64,000 bases of DNA from Trichobilharzia szidati. Its lineage: Eukaryota > Platyhelminthes > Trematoda > Strigeidida > Schistosomatidae. Below the pieces are notes generated by a model. The model saw only the letters and a list, made by a program, of their open reading frames with translations. It ran no database searches and was not told the origin of the DNA. The first letter of the stretch is position 1. Every line of letters begins with the position of its first letter. Location of the stretch: positions 106,042,582 to 106,106,581 of the forward strand of contig OX235273.1 of the NCBI GenBank assembly GCA_944472155.2, given 5' to 3'. Both the position numbers and the translations under genes were made by a program. Shown here one piece after another: positions 52,775-63,917 of this stretch.

Positions 52775-53008
52775 TGCAAGGGAATATAAGACAGGGCCCC
52801 ACTTCACATCGAATGACCTCTCAAAGGCCTCACACGTCAGCATCATCCGCCATCGAATTGAGGAGTCTTTGAGATTCCAGTGAAGATTACAGTGGCAGTG
52901 GAGTGTTTTCAGCGGGATAAAGTTATGAGCTTCAACCTTAAACTTCCGTCTTTTCCAGTCTTCGAGTTGGCTAGTAAACTCTGCGAGTACTAGGTGACAA
53001 TTTACCAT
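52775..53008 (-). CDS. Candidate host-gene exon, unknown protein
   Basis: ATG at 53,008 opens 78 codons ending at a strong splice donor on the minus strand (CCCTTGCA then GTAAGTG at 52,774-52,768), phase 0. The segment begins MVNCHLVLAEFTSQLEDWKR and includes LKTLHCHCNLHWNLKDSS and SFDVKWGPVLYSLA. It is rich in Trp, Cys and His and has a balanced composition unlike the AT-rich flanks. An in-frame stop lies shortly upstream. I recognise no domain and no membrane span. It overlaps no repeat family seen here. The next exon would lie at lower coordinates and was not identified. Confidence 0.45.
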
Positions 53009-53014
53009 TTTCAA

Positions 53015-53545
53015 ACTATTTTAACGTGTATGCAACGTGAATTTATATTATCGACATCTATTTGTACAGCATAGAGTGAGATTTACAAAAATACAAGAAC
53101 ATACTTGAAACAAAGTTGGGAAATTCAGTAGCAATATAATAAGTACCGAAAGAGTGTTGTATTTTCATAAAACTAGTTCATTATTGTGTCTTGATTAGAT
53201 AGATAAATTTGCCATTCATAAGTAAATCTAATTTTCTCACACTAATACTTGAAGCTAACTTGATGAAATGAATCGATAGATTGATTTATTGATCCATCCA
53301 TGAATGGATTGATTTTTTTCTCTCTCTCTCATTTGAACTGACAATTAGTATCATTGAAAAAGTGAATACCACTCATATACTACCATGTGATTACTATACT
53401 TTTAGAGGGCAATCAATATTTGGGTATCTTTTTAGTTTACTTTTATTTCTTCTGATTATAAAACATTTCAACTGATCAATATATGTATTGTGAATTTTGG
53501 TGTTTGGTTCGACTGTTAAAAGAACTGGAGATTTCAATACCTGTG
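53015..53545. other. No gene recognised
   Basis: AT-rich with (TC)n near 53,320. Confidence 0.35.
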
Positions 53546-53549
53546 GAGT

Positions 53550-53705
53550 TTCGGCTCATTGGTCTAGATTCTAGACTTTCAACCTCTGGGTCACTTACTG
53601 GTTCGAGCCCAAACTCATATGCTGAGGTTTGGGCAATCAAGCGGTGCCGTCATCCCTCATACACAATAGGTGTGTGTCTCATTACCAACTGCATGAAATT
53701 TCAAA
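53550..53705 (+). mobile_element. SINE-G
   Basis: Box-A-like GGCTCATTGGTCTAGATTC, CTGGGTCACT, box-B-like GGTTCGAGCCC, then CAATCAAGCGGTGCCGTCAT and CAATAGGTGTGTGTCTCATT. Confidence 0.65.
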
Positions 53706-53934
53706 TGATTCTTTGAGCAACATTTCAGACTTCAGTATGTGTTCGATCTCATCATTACAGACAACTGCATAAATGTTGTGTACGTCCAGTTGAATAGGAT
53801 AATGACAAAGAAAAATGTCATCGTTTTGATGACTGTCAACTTCAAGGAATATGGCGCGTTTCAAAGGCTCAGTTTTGAAAACTATCTGAGGACATCTACA
53901 TGTATACCTGACACTCGAAAAACAGTGCTAACAT

Positions 53935-54085
53935 GTTACAGGTTTGATGACGAGCTGAAATTAGTTAGAGAACCAGTGGAAAACAAGGAATTACTAGTCA
54001 ACCGTTTCGCCCTAGTTTTTGACTCCTCATCAGTGCGCATCCACGACCTAACCTGGGTTCAAAGCCTGGTGAGTGTGTGGTTTTG
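53935..54085 (-). mobile_element. Family B SINE, partial
   Basis: Minus strand: ribozyme module GCACTG, ATGAGGA, GTC/GGGC arms, GAAA, then tail. A short plus-oriented head piece (CCTGGGTTCAAAGCCTGG) follows, so this may be another inverted junction. Confidence 0.55.
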
Positions 54086-54129
54086 GAGAGTTTGTGGAGT
54101 ACGCAACAATATGATGGTACACACATGAT

Positions 54130-54730
54130 GGTAGCAAGGTTAAATCTTAGTCTCTTGTTTATTCGGTGTGATATTTCATCTCCTTTGAAAGTCAGATGGA
54201 TAAATACCGGCTTCTAGTCGACCGTAACAACGTTCATTTATTATTATTATTATAACGACTCACTTATCTTAGCTCACTTAATTGATTACAAATCACCTCT
54301 AGATGCTCATTTCTGGGTTATTACTTAGTCCAATTTTATTTTATTTCGCTTAGTGTTCCTGTCGTCAAGCTAACTTCCAAAATTTCTTTAAAACTCTTCT
54401 AAACTTCAAATGATAAGGGAGCGCGTTGTATGACTTCCATCCTTGTCGGAAAACATTTCACTCATCATGAACGTTTTTAGGAATCTGTCCCCCCATTTAG
54501 GTCACATGGTTGATGACAAATGTTTACTGCTGACGCATTTTTTTGGCTAACATCACCCACCAATTTGGGTGGCCACTGCAAAAACATTATAGTTGGCCTT
54601 CGTTTGAGCAGTTTTCTGTACACCAGAAAGAGAAAATATCATTAGCGTTATCTCAGTAAAGTGACCCTGCGACAGCTGCCTGAAACCAATCATGAACACT
54701 CTGTTCCAAACTGGAGCTTTTAAGATTTCT
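54130..54730. other. No gene recognised
   Basis: (ATT)n near 54,240. Otherwise unremarkable. Confidence 0.35.
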
Positions 54731-54734
54731 TACC

Positions 54735-54915
54735 CGCTCATTGCTATACGAGGTCGCTTGACTTGTACCCAGAAGGTCCTGGGTTCGAGGCTCTTGGTGT
54801 GTACTGCTGAAGAGTCCCAAACTTGGATGGAGGAAACATCTGTCCAGTACCCCTTGCAGGTATTCTAATGGTTTTCTGATGTCAGCTCAAGATGAAATCC
54901 TCCAAACAATTGGAA
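54735..54915 (+). mobile_element. Family B SINE
   Basis: Head from CTATACGAGGTCGCTTG to GGGTTCGAGGCTC, then the hammerhead listed separately, then tail ending near AAATCCTCCAAAC. Confidence 0.75.
54801..54850 (+). ncRNA. Family B hammerhead with complete core
   Basis: Stem I GTACTG (54,801-806)/CAGTAC (54,845-850), core CTGAAGA (807-813), stem II GTCC/GGAT with loop CAAACTT, an extra GGAG, GAAA (833-836), CATCTG, TC. Predicted cut between 54,844 and 54,845. The four-base insertion between stem II and GAAA may impair folding. Confidence 0.65.
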
Positions 54916-55094
54916 TGTGAATGCATAAATTCCACTTCTAAACGCCACTGAATTATGGTCATCGCCCCTCAAAGTTTAGAATCTTAAATCCTCTTCAGTC
55001 ATTCCATGCATTTGAAGAGAGCTCTATTCAAGGCGTTGGTTTCTTACAATGCTTTTAGGCAAGAACTGATCCTAGCATGCATATATATATATAT

Positions 55095-55150
55095 TATTCC
55101 TGGAGTCACGGATGGAACATAGGGCTTCACATTTTGAAGTAAGAGTAGAA
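55095..55150 (-). mobile_element. SINE-C or LINE-R tail fragment
   Basis: ATTATTCCTGGAGTCACGGATGGAACATAGGGCTTC region: the reversed shared 3' tail, too short to say which element it came from. Confidence 0.5.
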
Positions 55151-55154
55151 TTTA

Positions 55155-55710
55155 GGCACTGCAGCAGATAAGCTTATTTGATATAAACCATGGTGAAATA
55201 ATGTGAATGACTGGGTGACGTCCTGAGCACAGTTTATTGCTACACATAATCATATCAATGTATTCACGTGGTTTGAAGGCTTGCCTTATATAGTCTTACG
55301 GCCTGCTGTTTTTCATTGCAGTTTCCTAGATGTACGGTATAGTTACTGTATCATTGTGATTGCACTTGTTCGCCGTTGAGTTGATGGACAAAAGAATCAG
55401 TAATTAACCTTCCTGTCTCTTTTTCCCCGCCCCCTTCTATAATACAATACTAATCAATACTTTTTGTCTATCCTTTCCCATTTCGTGATCCTGTGCAAGT
55501 GAATGCATAACAGTGATTGACCATTTTCTCAGATCATTTAACTTAGCAGGATCAGTCATTCTAAATCTGGCTAATTTCCTCGAATCAAAACCAAACACGT
55601 ACAGTCGAAATGATACAACACCTGTACCGAATATATGGAAAGGAAGGAGTAAGGCTATACGAAGCAAATTATGAAATCACGTGAATATATCTGTATGAAT
55701 AAGAGCTCTT
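55155..55710. other. No supported gene
   Basis: A 76-residue minus frame at 55,437-55,667 has no splice context or domain. Confidence 0.35.
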
Positions 55711-55714
55711 TACC

Positions 55715-55915
55715 TAACTGCATTCCTTTTTAGTCTCAGTAGTGTCGTTTTTTAACGGAGTAGGGTTTCTAACCTCACACCTAATCTTCCCTCATTTCTG
55801 AACTTACTATCGCCTAGTCAACTAGGCGAAGTTTAGTAGTAATTCGACCAGGAACCGAACCCTTACCACATATGCGTGGTTAGCTATCCTCCTACCAGTG
55901 AGCCAGCAAAATGTA
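55715..55915 (-). mobile_element. SINE-C, decayed
   Basis: GGGTTTCTAACCTCACACC, TAATCTTCCCTCATTTCTGA, AGGAACCGAACCCTTACCAC, CCTACCAGTGAGCCAGC: reversed body and head. Confidence 0.65.
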
Positions 55916-55929
55916 AAAAATTCTTTTCA

Positions 55930-56424
55930 TTTTCAAGAGTTGGTTTGTAAGGATTAAATTTGTTTTTTAGGAGTTTGACCACGGATTGATATCAGTTAGA
56001 GAACCATTGAAAACCAGTCACAGGGAGTACTGGACAGCTGTTTCATCCTAGTTTTGGATTCATCGACAGTATGCCGATATCCATGGTCTAATCTGACGAA
56101 GTTGCCTGCAGTTCTAGTGAGAAGTCGTGACCAGTGGGGTCCATCCAGTTAGAAGTGAGGATGGATTTCCCACCGATGACATTGGTTAGTGGTCGCGCTA
56201 AATGCATCACGAATTGGTAGAAGGTAGAATTCATGGGTTGGTCATTGAGTCGGGTCCCAGTGGCTGAATGGTATATGAGCTTGCCTTGTAACCGGGAGGT
56301 CCTGGGTTCGAACCATGGCGGTGGGTGCGTACTGCCGATGATTCCCAAACTAGGATGAAACAGTACTCCCTGTGGCTGGTTTTCAATGCTTCTCTAACTG
56401 ATATCAATCCGTGGTCAAACTTGT
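55930..56424. mobile_element. Family B inverted dimer with perfect 13-bp target-site duplication
   Basis: Minus-strand 3' tail and hammerhead (55,930-56,085; the 3' end TCTTGAAAA is intact at the left) face a plus-strand unit with 5' domain, head (GTGGCTGAATGGTATATGAG, GGGTTCGAACC), hammerhead (CCGATGA, part deleted) and tail to 56,424. AAAATTCTTTTCA flanks it at 55,917-55,929 and 56,425-56,437. Confidence 0.85.
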
Positions 56425-56439
56425 AAAATTCTTTTCAGT

Positions 56440-57120
56440 ATAACTTTTAAATCAATCTGTGACAACCTAATCAGTTTATTCAACAACAAAAACAAACAAG
56501 ATCAATCAATGACCGGAGAAAAATTAAACTTGAATACTTTGAACATTACTCATCACTGTCATTATATTATTCTAATGAAAACTAGACATTTCCGTTTCAC
56601 CCTAATAATTAATATTGTACATTATGCATTACATCCATTATTGGGGTCATTTTATTTTCTAAGTTAATCCGTTGTATTTCATGAAACGCCTAACTAATGT
56701 TAATATGTGATACCCTAACATACCCACCTATGTGTGTATTCATCGTAGTTTACATAAATATCAGGCCAAAAAGGTCATGTATAGGTCAGAATGAATAATT
56801 TCAATTCATGATAAACAGACTGAAAATGTTATTACGTAATTTGAAGTGGTGTCGTTCAAATGGATTAGAATTTCATGGATTACGTAACAGCAAAACAAAA
56901 AATTAAGGAAGTGATTTTATGTTATTTATGTTGAATATGGACTGTATAAAATGTGGTCAGCCTAAAGTATGACTAGATATTTTAAGATGTGTGTTATTTA
57001 CCACAAACGTTGCATAAACACCCCTATGGCTAATCTGTAGTAATTAGAACAACATTTAGGTTCTTTATTTGGGAGATTTTAGAGGAAGTAATTTGGGTTA
57101 TACACAATTATTCCATTATT
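56440..57120. other. No gene recognised
   Basis: AT-rich DNA. Confidence 0.35.
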
Positions 57121-57124
57121 GATT

Positions 57125-57215
57125 GCATGGAGGATTTTATCATGAGCTGACATCATGATGAAATCCCCAACATCAAACAAAATCCTATAAAACCAATACT
57201 TGAATATTCCATGAT
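57125..57215. mobile_element. Collapsed family B palindrome
   Basis: TTTTATCATGAGCTGACATC runs straight into ATGATGAAATCCCC and then CCAATACTTGAATATTCC: the tail of a minus copy joined to the tail of a plus copy, with both heads and ribozymes missing. Confidence 0.55.
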
Positions 57216-57404
57216 TATATAAGATTTTGTCTTTCCCAAAGAATGAAAAACAAAACGATATTGTTGTGTTTACTGACGTTTTGTTATTTAATGCTGCTAA
57301 TAGCTTTATCAAAGTATGATTAGACCAGAATTAACAAAATCTCAGCTTATATGTAACAAATTAATCATCGTTCATCAGTATAGGGTAATTTTTACATTTT
57401 CAAA

Positions 57405-57632
57405 TATTGGTTTTGTAGGGATTTTGTTTGTTTGATTCGTTAGAGGATTTCATCATGAGCTGATATCAGTTAGAGAACCATTGGAAAACCTGCAGGGAGT
57501 ACTGGACATCTGTTTCGTCAGCCTAGTTTGGGAATCATCGGCAGTAAGCAACCACTAGGATTCGAACCCAGGATCTTCTGGTTACATTAAGCCATCTCGT
57601 AGACCATTAAGTCACTGGGACCCGATTTTTAC
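57405..57632 (-). mobile_element. Family B SINE
   Basis: Minus strand: head CAGTGACTTAATGGTCTACG and GGGTTCGAATCCTAG, ribozyme TTACTG, CCGATGA, TTCCC, loop CAAACTA, GG, then GAAA, CAGATG, TC, CAGTAC, tail to TTGTAGGGATT on plus. Confidence 0.75.
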
Positions 57633-57824
57633 GTTTTCAAGTTGACCGTTAGGTAAAGATAACAAAGCCAAGTGTAGATTGTTGGATTTGATAAGTGTAT
57701 AAAATTATGTAAGCAGCTTGTGTCTACATAATGAAATTGCTTTTCGCATTCGTGTTGATTCCGTCATTTCATGGTGGAGGGGGAGGTGTTGTAACCAGGT
57801 CAAATTCTTTTTGTTTGTTACTCT

Positions 57825-58815
57825 ATTATTCCTATTCAGACAATTTGGATTCCATTTGATACGAAGTGCTTCTGATATTCGACCTTCTTTGTGATTTCTG
57901 AAACTTTTCTGGATTATTTCAATATTGTCAAAATCAATTTTGTGGCCTGATTCTATAGCGTTGTAGACCTATGGCTGATGATTTTTCAAGCTTTTCTAGT
58001 TCACTAACTGGATTTCTCGGTGGTCGAACAGATGCTCTACGGTGTTCATTTCTTCTGATTTTGACTTCTCGCTGGCGATGTTTGTTCGATGTATATCACA
58101 TCACATTCCAAGCATTTTATTTTGCAGACACAGTTAAATAGAGAATCTTTAGGGATTTGGTCTTTTATACGGACAAGGTTGCTTTGTAGTCTGTCTAATG
58201 TTTTGAAGAAAACTCTAATGTTGTGCTTATTGAGTACTCTTCTGATATCTTCTGATGTTTCTGCTCTGTATGGAATGACAACTGTTGAGGCCCATGTTAT
58301 CGGATTATGTTTTCGACCATTTTTAATGTCAGTGCTGGTTTTGTTGATGAAGTTCTTTGGGTAGTTGTTTTGCTTGAGAGTCTCAGTAATGTTTGATATT
58401 TCTTCTTCTTTTTCTCATCCGTTAACATCAGAGAGTGTGCTCGTCTAAGAAGACTTGAAACAACTGATACCTTTGAGCTGATGGGGTGTGATGATCCGAA
58501 GTCTAAATATTTATTGGAGTGGGTTTTCCTCCTGAATATAGATATACTAAAATGTCTGTTTTCCCTCCTCTTAACTATGCAGTCTAGAAATGGTAGTTCA
58601 CCGACGTCTGATTCTGCTTCCGAAGCAAACTGGACTCTGGGAGATAGACTGTTCAGTTTTTTCCAAGAATGAACTGTGTAGATCTCGTTTTAGCACTACA
58701 AAAGTATCATCCACATATCATAACCATATTTTAGGCGTGAATATGCTTGAAAAGATGTTATCTTCAAATCTATTCATAAAAAGATCAGAGACTATTGGGG
58801 AAACTGGTGAATCTA
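57825..58815 (-). pseudogene. Penelope-like element, third lineage, degenerate
   Basis: Minus strand: DSPVSPIVSDLFMNRFEDNI, a TGA, then catalytic YVDDTFVVLKRDLHSSFLEK. Frameshifts follow to ELPFLDCIVKRRENRHFSIS and KTHSNKYLDFGSSHPISSK. The GIY-YIG part reads LECDVIYIEQTS, with Glu replacing the conserved Gly of YIG. The C-terminus is recognisable to about 57,830. N-terminal half missing. Confidence 0.75.
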
Positions 58816-58863
58816 TATACGATTAGTTCCCCTGAACAATTTGAATAATGTGATAAGAACACC

Positions 58864-58922
58864 TATTGCAGGATAATATAAATTCATTTCACCCTATGGG
58901 ATCTTCATCAGCTGCATGCAAC
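58864..58922 (-). ncRNA. PLE hammerhead ribozyme, best preserved
   Basis: Minus strand: stem I TGCAG/CTGCA, core CTGATGA (plus 58,911-58,905), stem II ATCC/GGGT with loop CATA, GAAA (plus 58,890-58,887), stem III ATGA/TTAT, C at the cleavage position. Predicted cut between plus 58,872 and 58,871. It sits about 50 bp upstream (minus sense) of the truncated PLE coding part. No core base deviates from consensus. Confidence 0.75.
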
Positions 58923-59321
58923 CTGAATGATAAATTATATAAGCAATAAATGCGAAGTTATTCAACCATACCTTGATTGAATAACCAGTTCTCCTTATAC
59001 GAATAAAATAACATATTGGTAATGGAGATGGGGTGCAAAGTATTCGAGAAGTTAGAATAGTGAATTATAACCAAAACTGAAACATTCTATGTTGTACATA
59101 GAATGTTCTGGAACTTTCGAGCAATTGACATATAACTGGAGGCAACTAGGTTTCATTTCAACATTTCGTACCACTTATATAACCAATGAAACCAGAAAGA
59201 TGGTGAACAGATGCATGTTACTAGTTAGGTGCACTTCAACAGTATCAGATTATGCAGGAGGTTATCTAATAATGATTGATTGATTGATAGGAGCATTTGG
59301 ATGCTACACACATTGAGACTT

Positions 59322-59545
59322 GATGCGTCATGAAAAGCACTTCGAACAAACTACAGACCTTCATCAACAGCTGTCTTCTCTCAATACTCAAGATCAGATG
59401 GCCAGTCAGAAAAGATCAGCAACAGGGATCTCTGGCAATGAACGAACCAACCCAGCAGGAACGAATCGTGCAACCGATATGCAGGAAGAAACGGAGGTGG
59501 ATTGGCCATACTCTGAGAAAAGAAACCATCAAGTGAGTGACATCA
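59322..59545 (+). pseudogene. LINE-R fragment 5' of the PLE
   Basis: LQTFINSCLLSILKIRWPVR, then RKKRRWIGHTLRKETIK. It stops abruptly at GTGACATCACACC, where PLE-associated sequence begins. The LINE does not resume after the PLE. Confidence 0.7.
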
Positions 59546-59588
59546 CACCTTACTCAGTGATTTTGATATTATTTGTTGGCTTAAATTC

Positions 59589-61636
59589 ATGAATTTTATC
59601 AAAGAATTACAGTCTAAAATATCCGAGGATTATGAAACGCAGCTGACAAAAGCGTTGGTGAAAGAAAAGCTAATTGAAGAATTCCCAGAAGCACCTGAAC
59701 GCTACGTTTCTCATCTATCAAAATTACAATTAAGCAAAATCGAATTAGAAGCCTTCTCTATAGGATTCAAGTTCCACGTCCCCAAGAAGCATATCAGTCG
59801 TATAGACACAGAAGCACAATTCGAACACTTATACCATCAACTCTACGACCTGAAACCCCTAGACGAAGATAAAAGAGGATGGCTAAAGTCTAAACTCGTT
59901 GATATAGCTAACCAATACCACATATCACCAATGGAGAAGCACAAGATGCTGACAGAAGAGCATAGAATAGCTCTGAAGAAACTATATGAGAACGATGACA
60001 TCGTCATATTTAGACCTGATAAAGGCTCTGGGGTTGTTACAATGAACAAAGCTGATTATATACATAAAATGGTGACAATTCTGAACGACACAGAAAAATT
60101 CCAAGAAAAAAGGATGCCACAACGTCATTTGAAAATAAAGTAAATAAATATCTCAAAGAACTTCTAATGAAGAAACTAATCAACAGCGAAGCATACAATG
60201 AACTGAAGTCAAAAAGTGGACGCTTGCCGTTTATGTACGGCCTACCGAAAATCTATAAAGCAAATGTGCCCTTAAGACCAATCATGTCTATGATTGACTC
60301 AACATGCCACAAGCTAGCTCGATGGTTAGCTGATTCTACAGAACCGATTCGAATTAAATTTGCAACCCATAGCCTGAAGGACAGCTAACAATTTTCCAAG
60401 GAAGTAGACAATACTGATGTATCACACAAACTCATGGTATCGTACGACGTGACCTCCTTGTTTACAAACGTACCACTGATGGAAACAATTGACATCATTT
60501 GTAAACAAACGGATCTACTACCATTACCTGAAACAGAAATGAAACGACTACTGCTGCTTTGCACAAAGATATACAATCAATTTAACAACCAACTTTACCG
60601 ACAAATTGATGAGGTCGCGATGGGTTCGCCTCTGGGACCTATTCTGGCTGATATCTTCATGGACCACCTCGAACAGACACAAGTGAGTTCTGCTATCAAT
60701 GGAACAGCCTACTATCGCCGATACGTTGATGACACATTTGTTGTTTGCAACGACACGGATCACGCATCGCCATTATATGATCACCTAAATGAGACCCATC
60801 CAAACATCAAATTCACCATGGAATATGAACATAATAATGAGTTCGATTTCCTGGATCTAAATGTAGAAAGAACAAACGAAGGTACGATCGAAAAGTCCAT
60901 CTACAGAAAAGAAACCTGGACTGGACAATATCTTCACTATAACACCTTTTGTCCCATAAGCTATAAACGTGGATTACTGAGGACTTTGTACGACAGAGCC
61001 AAGAAGCTATGTTCACCGAACAAGTTGGAGGAAGAATTAGGTTTCGTTGAGAAATGACTAAGAGAAAATGGATACCCAAAGGGATTTATACAAAAGTATA
61101 GCAGAGAAAACGTTCGGAAGGAAAAACACCCAACTGTCGAAAAGAAGAAAGTGTTTATTTCTCCCCCATTCAAGGGAGATGCAGTGTCACAAAAGATTGA
61201 CAAAAGACTGAAAGGTGTAATAAAAAGAAGCTTCCCTGCAGCTAAACTCATATCATTATACAGCACCACTTCTCCTACAAACCACTCGAAACTGGATAAA
61301 TACCCTGCTGATGTCACCTCCAACTGTGTTTATGAATTTACGTGCACTTGCTGGAGCAAGTACATTGGAAGGACAGAAAGAAGGGCTTCTATCCGGTTTT
61401 CTGAACATATTCGAAGAAACCTGTGCCTGAAAGGAATCAAATATTCTCAGAGTGCAATTACCAGACATATTTTTGATACTGGTCATCTCGTAGAGATTTC
61501 TAAGTCCTTCAAAATATTAAATAGACAAAGGACAGCAAATTTACTACGATTTGCAGAAGCGATCGCAATCAAATGATTCAAACCAGACTTATGCATACAG
61601 AAAGAGAGTGTGACTAATCTCTCACTCCCTTGGTAA
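59589..61636 (+). pseudogene. Penelope-like element, nearly complete coding region
   Basis: Frame 59,589-60,143 gives the N-terminal region (IFRPDKGSGVVTMNKADYI, the usual DKG motif). A frameshift near 60,110 leads to LPFMYGLPKIYKANVPLRPI, ending at TAA 60,386. 60,390-61,057 carries the fingers/palm (VSYDVTSLFTNVPL, AMGSPLGPILADIFMDHLEQ, catalytic RRYVDDTFVVCND, FDFLDLNVER). After a TGA, 61,058-61,576 has the linker and GIY-YIG endonuclease (CVYEFTCTCW, KYIGRTERRASIRFSEH, SAITRHIFDTGH). After one more TGA it ends in NLSLPW at 61,636. About 680 codons in all, with one shift and three in-frame stops. It is the reference PLE of this window. Confidence 0.9.
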
Positions 61637-61961
61637 CTGAATTTTGATTTTGATTACATTAATTAGTCATCTAATTTAGTGATCACAACTCACTGAACAA
61701 ATCTCAAACTTATAAACTGTAACCGCTTTTGTTTTTTGAGTTACTATGTGAACCTACAAGGTCACACTGTTTGTTAATTTTTCTGTTTTCTGTCTCACCC
61801 TCTCCCCTCTTTTCTACTTTGAAAGTGTATAAATTGATGATGAAAACTTAAACTAAAAATTGTAATGCTTTCATTTTGGATGCGTCAATTTTATTTCTTC
61901 TCTACTACCAATTAAACATTAAAGTATGTTATTATCATCTATATAACCATTGTAATTCCAG
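61637..61961 (+). other. PLE 3' untranslated region
   Basis: AT-rich trailer between the endonuclease end and the terminal hammerhead relic. No other feature. Confidence 0.5.
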
Positions 61962-62018
61962 GCGGTGTGCAGTCGATGAGAACCTGTAAAATAGAATGAT
62001 GATATCATTATATACTTC
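61962..62018 (+). ncRNA. PLE hammerhead relic
   Basis: GTGTGCAG, TCGATGA (one extra base), GAACCTGT, AAAAT in place of GAAA, then TAGAATGATGATATCATTAT hairpin. It lines up with the 13.8 kb solo copy. The core is broken. Confidence 0.6.
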
Positions 62019-62269
62019 AAATTTCGTCTTCCTTTCTTTATCGGGACAACTAATGATTTATGGAACAACCAGTAATCAGTAGTCAATCAACGGATTTCGC
62101 TTGGAACTCTGATGTCTTCAGTTGAGACAATGAACGTATTCTGTCGAAGTGGTGCAAAATACGATGAATTGACTGTCCAATGTACCATAGATTTTAGTGA
62201 CCCTGTGACATTTATATCAACCAAATCCCCATATTCATATATGTATACTAATAATGATTTATGTTTGAT

Positions 62270-63060
62270 GTCACACAAAATCGAAGACTTACAAGCGAAA
62301 ACCGACAAACTGGTCGAAGAAGCAGCAAAGACAGAACTCCAGGTCAACATAGACAAGACGGAGCTAATGAAAATAACAAGCCAACCAACCAACAAAAACA
62401 GCAGCAGTAACATCCACCGCCAGTCACCATCAACGGAAGGGATTTGAAAGAGGTTACTTCATTCACTTATCTAGGGAGCATTGCCTCAACTACAGGAGGA
62501 ACGGACGAGGATGTCAGATCGAGAATCGGAAAGGCGAGAAACACATTCATCAACCTGAAACCAATCTGGAAATCTTCGTCACTCAGCATCAACAACAACA
62601 AAATTCGGATTTTCAATACAAACGTCAAGTCAGTTCTTCTATAAGGATCAGAAACTTGGCTAGTGTGTCACAAAGAATATTTCCAACAGCCTGTTGCAGA
62701 CCTTTATCAACAACTGTCTTCGCTGGCTCTCTACTGAAGATCAGATGGCCGGAAAGAATCACCAACAAGAGACTATTGGAACAAACAAAACAAGAACCAA
62801 TCGCCCAACAAATATGCAGAGAAGGTGGAGATGGATTGGACACTCACTGGCTGAGGAGGCCGATGGGTGATATCGCGCGTAAGGCCAGTGCTCGAGTGGG
62901 ACGTGCAAGGGTGACATGGAGGAGATCGTGTGAACAGGAATTGAAACAGTATGGACTAACATGGATGCAGGTAAAAAGTACATTAGAAGACAGAGGCAAG
63001 TGGAGACGTGCAGTTGAAGCCCTATGTTCCACTAAGAACCCAAGGGAACAATAATAATAA
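62270..63060 (+). pseudogene. LINE-R, C-terminal third and 3' tail
   Basis: IEDLQAKTDKLVEEAAKTEL, VNIDKTELMKI, frameshift, then KEVTSFTYLGSIASTTGGTD, LKPIWKSSSLS. A TAA follows (VLLYGS interrupted), then ILKIRWPERI, WIGH with a duplicated CTGG, the shared AGTG insertion and an internal deletion. The tail is GAAGCCCTATGTTCCACTAAG then (AAT)n. The frame before 62,270 is of unknown origin. Confidence 0.8.
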
Positions 63061-63064
63061 TAGA

Positions 63065-63420
63065 GTTTAAATTATACAATTTATGCTAACTATTTGTCAG
63101 CAGATCCCATTGATGCATAAAGTGTTGTAATCACTTAATCAATATATATATATATGGAATATAGAAATTTTATTTTTAAAAATCAATTTTCACGGTCTGA
63201 TGATTACGTAAAAAAGAGTACTTTCCAAAATACCGCTTACTTTGTGATATATATATATATATATTGTAGAATACTGAAAATAAACATTTCAAGGGGTGTA
63301 CAGTATATTCACCTAGAAGTAATAATCAAGTTCAGTTAGAATGAACTCAAAAGGTTGATGGAAGCTTTAAAACTACTCACAAAAAAGGCTGAATGGTACA
63401 GTAATATTAAGGAAATAAGT
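63065..63420. other. (TA)n and AT-rich DNA, no gene
   Basis: TA runs near 63,143 and 63,250. Confidence 0.45.
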
Positions 63421-63424
63421 TTTT

Positions 63425-63640
63425 TGAGTATAATCCATCTGAAGTGGGTATTCGATACTCCGGGCGTCAATTCTCAACCACCATTCAGCCGGTAGTAAGC
63501 CCAGTAAAGATGGAAGGCTGGTTGGGCATGTGGCTTTTCACGTCAAGTCCTAAAAATGAACGCCACTGCTACTAAAACCACAAAACCTAAGCTTGAAGTC
63601 CCATATATATTACAGTTGGAATGCAAAGGAACAAGATAAA
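63425..63640 (+). mobile_element. SINE-C, head truncated
   Basis: Body GTAGTAAGCCCAGTAAAGAT, GGAAGGCTGGTTGGGCATG, ACGCCACTGCTACTAAAAC, tail AGCTTGAAGTCCCATATATA then GCAAAGGAACAAGATAAAAAA. Confidence 0.65.
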
Positions 63641-63917
63641 AAAGAATCTGCTATGACATAACTATTTATGGAATGCTGGAGTAAACTGCAAAATATATTC
63701 CTCTGATATGGAAGGAAAACGTGAAAAAGTATCAGCCTGTTAAAGACTACTTTCCACTTCGGGATTTACATTTTGACATTGTCTTCCTGTAGTTGAATCG
63801 ATGCAGTCCATAAAATTTCTGTGTCATTCCTTTGACAGTTTGAATAGCTTACAGATGTTCTTAATGAAACGTTCTTTCTTTCTTTCTCTGGTAATCAATA
63901 TTTTTTATCATCACTTA

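Noticed and set aside
61256..61486. Minus-strand frames opposite the PLE
   Set aside because: Shadows of the PLE coding strand. The same holds for minus frames opposite LINE-R copies and for plus frames at 58.1-58.8 kb opposite the minus PLE.
62112..62270. Extra N-terminal protein domain fused to LINE-R
   Set aside because: The frame is open, but the segment is not seen in the other LINE-R copies and shows no domain. Probably chance read-in at the 5' truncation.
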